Positions 35,016 through 43,068 of a stretch of DNA of 51,301 bases are shown one piece after another. Where the stretch lies: the NCBI GenBank assembly GCA_959605275.1, contig CAUHFD010000001.1:1-51301 (forward strand), written 5' to 3'. Under the pieces are notes generated by a model, which had not been told where the DNA came from, made no database searches, and was given only the letters and a program-made list of their open reading frames with translations. The position numbers were made by a program, and so were the translations under genes. Source of the DNA: an uncultured Eubacteriales bacterium (GTDB lineage: Bacteria > Bacillota > Clostridia > Oscillospirales > Ruminococcaceae). The number at the start of each line of letters is the position of its first letter. Within the stretch, counting starts at the first letter, position 1.

Positions 35016-38000
35016 ATGAAAGTGCGTAAAAAAATTATTGCAGTTTTACTTTCTGTTGCTATGTTGTCAACAACAACCATACATTCATTGTTGTTGGCAG
35101 GCGCAGGCGATGTCCCCGAAAAAACAGCGTATGCAACCTACCGGGTGGAAGATGCAGATGGATTTTCCGAACAGTTTGATTTTGAAAATGCCAATGATGG
35201 AACAGGAGGAAAAAGCGCCTGCGGTAACGCTTTGGGGCGATATTTCATGTTTAAAAACGTGGATTTCGGGGATAACGTTCTTAATGGTGTTGTTTTTGAA
35301 GCAGCGTGTGCTGCCGGTGGTGCAGGTGCGGATGGATATTACAGCCAACTACTTGAAATTCGCATTGATTCTTTGGATGGTCCGATTATTGGTGGATACA
35401 CCTCGAAGAATACCGGCGGATGGCAGAATTGGCAAGACCAGAATGGTTTTATTAATGATAAAATCAGTGGTAAACATGATGTGTATTTTCGTTATTTAAA
35501 CAACGCGGGAAATATTAACCGTGTAAAGTTTACCAGCGGAGAACGCTTTAAATATGCTTATGATTGGTATAATGCAGTAGAGGATGCTGATTCGGAATTA
35601 ACGTATGCGCCGATTATCTCTGGTGCAGAAAATTACGGTCAGTCGGAATATGGAAACAAAAATATTTCTGATGCGGATTATACAGGTCACTCTTTTGCTA
35701 TTAAAGATGTTGATTTTTGCAAGGGCATTTTAGGCGGCGTAGCGGTACGCTATACTACAGCCGCCGGTGGTCCTGACGGTGTTCCGTTGGGACAGCAAAT
35801 GGAAATTTGGATTGATGGTGATTCCACAGATGCGGGAGGCACTCAGATTGGTGCTTTTTACGGTCGTTCGACAGGCGGCTGGACGGATTCATGGAAAACC
35901 ATTAATGGTGTAATTACTGAAGAAGTCGACGGGGTACATACGGTTTATTTTAAATTTTTGAAGCATGATGGTCGTATCAATGCAATTTCTTTTTTGAAAA
36001 AAAATACGACTGTCATAGACCCCTTTGCAGCTCCTTTTAACGCAGTTGATGCGGATATTAACGTAGGACTTGGTTACGAAGGCGATACGAATTTACGCGG
36101 AACCGGTGGTTCTGGTTGGGTTGGTCAGTATTTCGGGTTTGAAAATCTAGATTTTGGAAGAGATGGACTGGGCGCTATCACCATTAGCCAGGCGACACCT
36201 AATGATTTAGATGGCGTATGCATTGAAGTGTACATGGACAGCCCAAATGGTACAAAAATAGGCGAATTTAGTGGATTGAAAACCGGCAACTGGAACAATT
36301 GGCAGGATGCCAATGTTACGGCGCTGACAAAGATTACCGGTGTGCACACTATCTATTTTGTTTTTAAACAGCAGGTAGATTTAAATATTCATACAGTGAA
36401 GTTTACCAAAGCAGAAAAAGTAAATCGCAGTGCCTATAAGCGATTTTATATCTTTAACGAGTGGGACGATCAGCAAGATATGTACAACGAAACCCACTCT
36501 ACCAGTGACGGCGGTACAGAAGCCAATGTAAATGCTAAAACGGCCGGAGCATGGTGGAAATTCGAAGATATTGATTTTGGTGAAAATGAGTTGGGCGGAG
36601 TAACCTTCTCCGAAGCAACCGCTACTGCCGGCGAGGTTGGTACTATGCTGAATACTCGTTTAAGCATTTGGGTAGACGGTAAAAATGCGAATGAAGGCGG
36701 CACAAAAATCGGCAGCTTTGCGCCGAAGCAAACTGGCGGTTGGCACAATTATGAAAATGTGGATGGAAAAATTGTGCAGAGCGTTAGCGGTGTCCATGAT
36801 GTTTATTTTGTTTGTGATGATGGTCAGTATAACCTGACTTGGGTGCAGTTTAAAAAAGGCACTGTGGATGACAATCAAGATCCGGAAGCTGATCTGACGC
36901 AATATGATATCACAGTAAACAGTAATTTTGATGGCTATAATTCGGTGATAGATCGTTCGATGACAGGTGTTGGCGATGATTTACATCCAGCCTATAACTA
37001 TGGTGTATTTTTGATGAAATTGGACGATGGCACCTATCGCGCTTACAGCGGTGGTCGCTGGCGTTCGGAAAAAGGCGATGGAGATCACGTCATTCTGTAT
37101 GCTTCCGATACCGGCAAGGGATATACATGGAATATGGTTGGTGATGGTCCCGTTTTCTGGCAGGGTCAGGAAGAAGGCGTAGCTGATAAATGGTATTCCA
37201 AAAATCAGCTGGAACCGGAAGTAATGAAGTTGCCGGATGGCACCTGGATTATGTACTCTCAGTGTGAAATCGAGGGCGGCACGCCAATCGATGATGTGGC
37301 GGGAACACCTTCGCAAAATGGCATCTGGGCGGATCGTATTCAGTTATTAACCAGCAAAGATGGTATTACTTGGACGCGAAAGACCGATCGTGGTGTAATT
37401 ACCAATATTCCGGAGGCACAAACCACATCGTTCCATCATCAGGAAATGCTTTATGTTCCATGGGATAAAGATGGGAAATGCTATTGGATGTATGTGGCTT
37501 TAGCATATAAAGGTGTAAACCAAGGCTTTATACGTATTCGCTCTTCCAGCTATGATACATTTAATTTTAATGATCGAGAAGCAGTTGGCGGTATGACACA
37601 GTTGGGAAATCAAATCGGATATTTAAAAGAAGCTCCTGGCGGTGTGATTTTTGTTCGTACCACCATGATGGATTCCAATGGTCGCATTGTGCCAGCGTTA
37701 CAGTATTCAGGGGATGGATTAACCTGGAATGCGCCGCAAACGATGTTGAAAGGATCAGAGAATAACGAATTTAACAAGAATTGTTATTTCGTGGGTTTCT
37801 CCACTATTAATGGTACCGGTCAAATTGAGTATCTGGGCAATAATAAATGGGCATTCCTGTACGCCGCAACCACAGCCAACAGTCCGGTGGCCTTAAGCGA
37901 AAATGAAGGTTGGGGCATTTGGAAATCGCAGATTGGCGGCGGTAGTGCCACGCTCACGCTGAGTGTAAAAGATCAGCCGCAAAATCCCAATTACAATCTG

Positions 38001-39182
38001 TATAAAATCAGCACCGGTAAAACAGATGATATTATTTCCACCCTCTTCCCGGTACAAATGCAGGTGGAAGAAGACGCGCAATCTGCTATTATTCATGAGT
38101 GGAGTGTGGATGATACCTCTGTTGCCATTATTGATAATAAAGGCGTGTTGACACCGAAAAAAGCCGGAACCGTTTTAGTTACATTGAAAGCGGACGGCCG
38201 AAGCAAAACTTGCATGATTTCCATCAAAGAAGGAATCCCAACTTTGGAGACAGATGATGTCAGAGTGCTTAAAGGAAGCACGAAGCAAATGACATTCAAG
38301 ATTGCTCTGAAGGATGCAGAGGAAAAATATACTACTACATTGGATGCTTCCAAAGTTGATTGGTCTGTTTCGAATACCGGTCTTGCAACTATCAACGAGA
38401 CAGGATTGGTAACGGCTAAATCAAATGGAAAAGTCAAAGTTGTTGCCGGCTTAAAAGATAATCCTAAGATAAAAGCAGAATTAGAATTAACGATTGTGAA
38501 TGGCTATATCGATATAGAATTACAAAATTCTTCCAACATCGATTCGATTTCTGCTGATATGACCCCACGTATGACGGCAATATCGTATTCCATTGGCAGC
38601 AAAGAAATTGTCTGGAGCGTGGATGAGAAAAAAGCAACTATAAAAGATTTAAACAATGTTGATACACCCGAAAACAATTCTAATATTAAGGTGATGTTTA
38701 AAGACAGCGGAAAAATTGTGTTCCGTGCATCTTTAAAAGATTATCCGGAGGTGTATTCCGAAGTAGTATTTACAGTAATTCCGACAAAGTTGGAATTAAG
38801 TATGGCGTTGGATAATGCAACTTATTTTGATATGAATGATTATACTGCACTTCGATGGAATAACTTGCAAAAGGCAATCAAAGTGGCACGTGCAGTGTAT
38901 GATGATGCGGATGCGACACAAGCTGAAATTAATGAAGCCGTTGCTTTATTGGAACGTGTTGTTTCTGAACTGGAGCTGGCAGATGATGTACAGACGCCGG
39001 CGATTCCGGATCAAATCGGAGGTTCTGCAACAAAACCTGAAAATTCAGAGAAACCAAGTGATCCTTCGATTCCTGATACCTTTAATGATAGTTTGGAAAT
39101 TTTCATGAAATTATTGCTTTTGGGCGCTGCTGCCGCAGTCATTTATAAAACATCCATGAAGAAAAAAAAGTTTGCAGAATAG
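35016..39182 (+). CDS. Large modular surface glycan-binding/propeller protein
   Basis: 1388 residues from ATG 35016 (AGGAGG 7 nt upstream; the frame is open to 34911 but with a poor start). Signal peptide, then four tandem carbohydrate-binding-like beta-sandwich repeats (about 40-175, 180-330, 335-470, 475-615), each with a VDFG/LDFG/IDFG-type motif, a TGGW/TGNW-like core and HDVYF/HTVYF/HTIYF near the end. A five-bladed-propeller-like domain follows (about 640-975; YASDTGKGYTW, KDGITWTRK, SGDGLTWN), recalling GH43/GH33-type sialidase or arabinanase folds. Then come two or three Ig-like (BIG2) domains, a FIVAR-like helical domain (about 1255-1320), and a C-terminal membrane anchor (MKLLLLGAAAAVIY) with a KKKKFAE tail. 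Probably a surface hydrolase or binding protein; catalytic residues were not assigned. Confidence 0.78.
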   Translation: MKVRKKIIAVLLSVAMLSTTTIHSLLLAGAGDVPEKTAYATYRVEDADGFSEQFDFENANDGTGGKSACGNALGRYFMFKNVDFGDNVLNGVVFEAACAAGGAGADGYYSQLLEIRIDSLDGPIIGGYTSKNTGGWQNWQDQNGFINDKISGKHDVYFRYLNNAGNINRVKFTSGERFKYAYDWYNAVEDADSELTYAPIISGAENYGQSEYGNKNISDADYTGHSFAIKDVDFCKGILGGVAVRYTTAAGGPDGVPLGQQMEIWIDGDSTDAGGTQIGAFYGRSTGGWTDSWKTINGVITEEVDGVHTVYFKFLKHDGRINAISFLKKNTTVIDPFAAPFNAVDADINVGLGYEGDTNLRGTGGSGWVGQYFGFENLDFGRDGLGAITISQATPNDLDGVCIEVYMDSPNGTKIGEFSGLKTGNWNNWQDANVTALTKITGVHTIYFVFKQQVDLNIHTVKFTKAEKVNRSAYKRFYIFNEWDDQQDMYNETHSTSDGGTEANVNAKTAGAWWKFEDIDFGENELGGVTFSEATATAGEVGTMLNTRLSIWVDGKNANEGGTKIGSFAPKQTGGWHNYENVDGKIVQSVSGVHDVYFVCDDGQYNLTWVQFKKGTVDDNQDPEADLTQYDITVNSNFDGYNSVIDRSMTGVGDDLHPAYNYGVFLMKLDDGTYRAYSGGRWRSEKGDGDHVILYASDTGKGYTWNMVGDGPVFWQGQEEGVADKWYSKNQLEPEVMKLPDGTWIMYSQCEIEGGTPIDDVAGTPSQNGIWADRIQLLTSKDGITWTRKTDRGVITNIPEAQTTSFHHQEMLYVPWDKDGKCYWMYVALAYKGVNQGFIRIRSSSYDTFNFNDREAVGGMTQLGNQIGYLKEAPGGVIFVRTTMMDSNGRIVPALQYSGDGLTWNAPQTMLKGSENNEFNKNCYFVGFSTINGTGQIEYLGNNKWAFLYAATTANSPVALSENEGWGIWKSQIGGGSATLTLSVKDQPQNPNYNLYKISTGKTDDIISTLFPVQMQVEEDAQSAIIHEWSVDDTSVAIIDNKGVLTPKKAGTVLVTLKADGRSKTCMISIKEGIPTLETDDVRVLKGSTKQMTFKIALKDAEEKYTTTLDASKVDWSVSNTGLATINETGLVTAKSNGKVKVVAGLKDNPKIKAELELTIVNGYIDIELQNSSNIDSISADMTPRMTAISYSIGSKEIVWSVDEKKATIKDLNNVDTPENNSNIKVMFKDSGKIVFRASLKDYPEVYSEVVFTVIPTKLELSMALDNATYFDMNDYTALRWNNLQKAIKVARAVYDDADATQAEINEAVALLERVVSELELADDVQTPAIPDQIGGSATKPENSEKPSDPSIPDTFNDSLEIFMKLLLLGAAAAVIYKTSMKKKKFAE

Positions 39183-39194
39183 GGGGAAACCAGA

Positions 39195-40820
39195 ATGAAA
39201 TTTAGAGGGAAAAGTTGTTTGACAATTATTATTTCATTGTTGATGACAGTTTCTATGGTTGGATGCGGAGGAGGAGGCAACACCTCTTCCGTTGTCAGCA
39301 AAAACAACAATGATTCATCTGTTGAGAGTTCTGCAGACACAGAAGGTGCGAACTCCGGTGATGCATCGCTTAACGGTACGATATCTGAAAATACTTCCGG
39401 TGCCGCAAACAATGAAGCTTCGGATAAAGACACGGCAAATAATAGCGGAACCAATAATGCAGCCACTTCCAGCAAAGCAAATAATGATAAAATACTGGAT
39501 AAGATTCCAGGGGCAGGTACTATTATTAATTCCAAAAATTACGACATGAAGGGAGCTACTGTAAAAATCGGTAAATGGTACGGTTTCCATGAAGCAACCG
39601 GTACCGACGAAACCGCGAAACGGCAAAAAGCAATCAACGAAAAAATCGAAAAAACCTTTAATTGCAAGTTGCAATTTGTTGAAGTAAAATCCGGCTCTGA
39701 TCCTTCTTTGAAGGCATCTATTTTGTCAGGAAAGCCCAAAGTGGATTTCTTTGGCGTTCAAGGAATCGGCACTTTTTATGATTTATATTCCGCCGGATGT
39801 TTAATGCCGTTAGATAGCGTTTCTGGAATGAATATCAAGGATACTTCCAGATTTATTTTGCATGACGAGACAAAATTCAATGGGAAATATTATGGAGTAG
39901 GTCAAAAAGTTTATGGATGGTTAAATTTAAATTTCAATAACATCTTAATGTGTAATTTTGATTTAACAGCACAAGCCGGTTATCCCGCCAGTACTATTTA
40001 TGGTTGGATGAACAGTGGTCAATGGACTTGGGACAAATTTGAGGAAGTCTGCAAGGCTGTTTCCAAAATCAGTGGAAAATATGGCATCAGTGATTTGGAT
40101 CAGAATAAAATGTATGGCTTTGATTTGAGTTATGAACTTTATTCTTCCATGTTATATTCCAATAATACCGACTGGGTTATTAAGAAAAATGACGGTTTTG
40201 TTTTCAACGGTGGGTCTAAAGAAGCACTGGATGTTTTAAATCGATATGCGTCTTGGGCAAATCCCAACACTGGGTTTGTGAAATTTACCAAAACGGCATA
40301 TGACGATTTCCAAAACGGAAAAACAGCTTTTCTGGCGAATATTTATCCGTTGCCGATTATTGCTACATGGGCTTCCGGATCTTATAAAACCGGTGCGTTG
40401 TATTTCCCGAAAGGTCCGAATGCGACCAATTACGTTTCTAAAGCCTATGAATCATTATTTGTTGTTATACCGAAAGGTGTAAGCAACTTTAATGCAATCG
40501 GTGCAATCGCAAATGCGTTTTGCACACCGCTTTATTCCGATGCGGAAAGCCGTACATTGTGTAAAAATGATGTTATGAAGACCGCAAAGCTAACAGAATC
40601 AGTTAATGCAATGATGAAAATGTTTGATGATAAGAGTGCATATTCTTATCCCACGTCGTTATATGGTACAGCGGCCGGGTTAGGTATTGGTGAAAGCAGC
40701 AGTAAACTCGGATGGTTTGATTATGTGCGTAAAGTGGCACAAGGAGAAATGACAGCTCAGTCCGCAATAGATGCCTTTAGTTCGCGTGCAAATAACGTGC
40801 TGGCATCTACTTATAACTAA
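39195..40820 (+). CDS. Sugar ABC transporter solute-binding lipoprotein (module B)
   Basis: 541 residues, family 1 solute-binding protein. Lipobox MVGC with Cys24, then a Ser/Asn/Thr/Ala-rich linker of about 80 residues, longer than in module A. The binding fold begins at ATVKIGKWYGFHEA and includes GQWTWDKFEEVC, matching WTWDK of the module A protein, and FPKGPNATNYVSKAYE. An AGGGGGAAA site lies about 9 nt before the ATG, 12 bp after the surface protein. A stem-loop terminator/attenuator follows it, so it is likely expressed more highly than the genes behind it, as is usual for binding proteins. Ligand not inferable. Confidence 0.9.
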   Translation: MKFRGKSCLTIIISLLMTVSMVGCGGGGNTSSVVSKNNNDSSVESSADTEGANSGDASLNGTISENTSGAANNEASDKDTANNSGTNNAATSSKANNDKILDKIPGAGTIINSKNYDMKGATVKIGKWYGFHEATGTDETAKRQKAINEKIEKTFNCKLQFVEVKSGSDPSLKASILSGKPKVDFFGVQGIGTFYDLYSAGCLMPLDSVSGMNIKDTSRFILHDETKFNGKYYGVGQKVYGWLNLNFNNILMCNFDLTAQAGYPASTIYGWMNSGQWTWDKFEEVCKAVSKISGKYGISDLDQNKMYGFDLSYELYSSMLYSNNTDWVIKKNDGFVFNGGSKEALDVLNRYASWANPNTGFVKFTKTAYDDFQNGKTAFLANIYPLPIIATWASGSYKTGALYFPKGPNATNYVSKAYESLFVVIPKGVSNFNAIGAIANAFCTPLYSDAESRTLCKNDVMKTAKLTESVNAMMKMFDDKSAYSYPTSLYGTAAGLGIGESSSKLGWFDYVRKVAQGEMTAQSAIDAFSSRANNVLASTYN

Positions 40821-40832
40821 TATGTAGATAAA

Positions 40833-40870
40833 GGCAAATCCGGAGAAATCTCCGGATTTGCCGGTGTTTT
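40833..40870 (+). terminator. Attenuator-like stem-loop after the binding-protein gene
   Basis: GGCAAATCCGGAG (40833-40845) pairs perfectly with CTCCGGATTTGCC (40850-40862) over an AAAT loop. The T-rich stretch that follows is interrupted, so partial read-through into the 40912 gene is expected. Confidence 0.75.
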
Positions 40871-40911
40871 ATGTTGTTTTAATTTTGTTTTAAAGGCAAG
40901 GAGTGCTGTAC

Positions 40912-42372
40912 ATGAGAGGACGACAAGGTATTTTGACAGCAGTGATAGCCATATGTTTGACCACTTCGGCTGCTGCTGCCACGCCATATCAAAATTACAC
41001 CTATGATAAAAGTCAAGAACCCCAAGCAGAACCACAGGCTTATGTACCGGTACAAGCTGTTAGCGGCGTGATGGCCGGAACTATCGATTTTTCTGAACCG
41101 CAGGATATTTTTGTTGCTGAAAATTCCAACATTTATATTGCTGATACCGGCAATAATCGAATTGTTGTTTTAAATAAAGAGATGCATTTTGTAGAAGAAA
41201 TCAAAGAATTTCAAAATAATGGGCAGATTGATACCTTTCGAAAACCTTCGGGCGTTTACGTTACAGAGGAAAATGAACTTTATATAGCAGATACAGAAAA
41301 CCAGAGAATAGTTGTGTTACAGGCAAACGGTTCTTTGAAAAAAATTGTCAGAGAGCCGAAAACATTGGATGGAGAACTTCCATATACTTACAATCCGATT
41401 AAAATTGCTGTAGATTTTGCAGACAGGATTTATGTGGTTTCTAAGAATTGCAGTAATGGGATTATTGAATTTGACAGGGACGATTCTTTCCTCGGATATT
41501 ACGGGGCAGTTCAAACACAACCAGATTTAATGTATTTGTTTTGGAAATCTATTGCAACTGAGGCGCAAAAGGCAGCTATGACGTTGACTATTCCTACTGA
41601 ATACAGCAGTCTGGATATTGATGCTAAAAGTTTCATTTACGGAACTGTTAGTGCAATCGATACCGATAATTTTAGTTCGTCTATGTTTATTCATAAGTTG
41701 AACCCGATAGGATCCGATGTTCTCAAGAGAAATGGTTTCGCAGATCCGATGGGAGATGTCAAATACATAAAAGAAAATGAAAATGGGATACCTGACATTT
41801 CTAAATTGTGTGATGTATCTGTGCAGGGCAATGGAGTGTATTCGGTATTGGATTCAAATAAAGGTCGGGTTTTTACCTATAATGATGCCGGAGAGTTGCT
41901 TTATATTTATGGGGGTATCGGTGAAAATTTAGGTACGTTCGGGAATCCGATTGCTATTGATGTTACTGCAGATAAACACAGCCTGGTGTTGGACAGTAAG
42001 TATAACCAAATTGTCGAATTTAAGCCGACAGAATATGCTAAATTGACGCTTCAAGCGATTCAATCTCATGCTGAACGGAAATATGATGATGCAGCAAATT
42101 TTTGGAAAGACGCCTTAAAGTACACTTCTGAATCCAGTGTTGTATTTAAAGAAATCGGTAATGTTTATTATAATCAAGGGTTATATGATAAAGCAATGCA
42201 ATATTACAAATTGGCATATGATAATGTAAGTTACTCGAATGCATACAAATATTGGAGAATGGAGTTCCTTTCCAAAAATTTCGGTATATTTATGACTTCT
42301 CTGATAGTGATTATCGGGATATTGATTGTGATTAAGGTCATCTTTAGAAAAAGAGCAAAAGAAAGGCTGTGA
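40912..42372 (+). CDS. NHL-repeat/TPR membrane-anchored exoprotein (module B)
   Basis: 486 residues from ATG 40912 (AAGGAG at 40898-40903, 8-nt spacing). Signal-like N-terminus, then PYQNYTYDKSQEP, matching PYQSYTYNYW in the module A protein. NHL propeller repeats (EPQDIFVAENS, IYIADTGNNRIVVLN, LYIADTENQRIVVL), a TPR-like pair (HAERKYDDAANFWKDAL, GNVYYNQGLYDKAMQYYKLA) and a C-terminal helix (NFGIFMTSLIVIIGILIVI) with a basic tail. The stop overlaps the YIP1 start. Same place and partners as the 18900 gene, hence the same unknown role. Confidence 0.88.
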   Translation: MRGRQGILTAVIAICLTTSAAAATPYQNYTYDKSQEPQAEPQAYVPVQAVSGVMAGTIDFSEPQDIFVAENSNIYIADTGNNRIVVLNKEMHFVEEIKEFQNNGQIDTFRKPSGVYVTEENELYIADTENQRIVVLQANGSLKKIVREPKTLDGELPYTYNPIKIAVDFADRIYVVSKNCSNGIIEFDRDDSFLGYYGAVQTQPDLMYLFWKSIATEAQKAAMTLTIPTEYSSLDIDAKSFIYGTVSAIDTDNFSSSMFIHKLNPIGSDVLKRNGFADPMGDVKYIKENENGIPDISKLCDVSVQGNGVYSVLDSNKGRVFTYNDAGELLYIYGGIGENLGTFGNPIAIDVTADKHSLVLDSKYNQIVEFKPTEYAKLTLQAIQSHAERKYDDAANFWKDALKYTSESSVVFKEIGNVYYNQGLYDKAMQYYKLAYDNVSYSNAYKYWRMEFLSKNFGIFMTSLIVIIGILIVIKVIFRKRAKERL

Positions 42373-43019
42373 TAAAATTGGTGAGTGATTTTCAGTTGAA
42401 ATCAAGTCTGAAAATGGCAATCTATACTATTTTTCATCCATTTAATGGTTTTTGGGATTTGAAACATGAAAAAAAGGGAAGCTTTTTAAAAGCAAATATC
42501 ATCTTGATTATGTTGATTATCACCTTTACATTGCGCAGCCAGTTTACGGGGTTTGTATTAGACATGTCGGAGCCGACAGATTTTAATTTGTTCTATCAAA
42601 TTACCAGCCTTGTGTTGCCTTTCTTGATATGGTGTATCGCTAATTGGTGTATTACAACACTTGTTGATGGAGAAGGAAATTTTCGAGATATTTATATTAC
42701 TACTGCATATGCGTTGATTCCATTGATTTTGTTCAATATTCCGATGGTGATCATCAGTAATATCATTACCATCGAAGAAAGCGCGTTTTATTCGATTCTT
42801 GATACAGCGTCAATCATATGGTCTGCATTTTTACTATTTTCCGGAATTTTGACCATTCATCAATTTTCAGTAAAAAAGACGTTGTTAACGATAGTCATCG
42901 CTGTACTTGGAATGATGATTATGATTTTTATTTTGCTTTTGTTTTTTACGTTGGTTCAAAATATGTTTAATTTTTGTCGATTGATTTGGGCTGAAATCAG
43001 TATTCGCCTCGGCTCTTGA
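42369..43019 (+). CDS. YIP1-family integral membrane protein (module B)
   Basis: About 216 residues from GTG 42369, which overlaps the NHL stop (GTGATAA). TTG 42378 is a competing start with better spacing to AAAGG and gives a length matching the module A copy. Five or so membrane helices. Conserved with the 20456 protein: HPFNGFWDLKHEKKGS, QFTGFVL, RDIYI, WCIANWCITTL. Function unknown; position between NHL and DUF5696 is the same in both modules. Confidence 0.87.
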   Translation: MIKLVSDFQLKSSLKMAIYTIFHPFNGFWDLKHEKKGSFLKANIILIMLIITFTLRSQFTGFVLDMSEPTDFNLFYQITSLVLPFLIWCIANWCITTLVDGEGNFRDIYITTAYALIPLILFNIPMVIISNIITIEESAFYSILDTASIIWSAFLLFSGILTIHQFSVKKTLLTIVIAVLGMMIMIFILLLFFTLVQNMFNFCRLIWAEISIRLGS

Positions 43020-43068
43020 TGAACCGCTATGATTATGAAATTGCAAAAAAGAAAGGATCGATCGCGGT

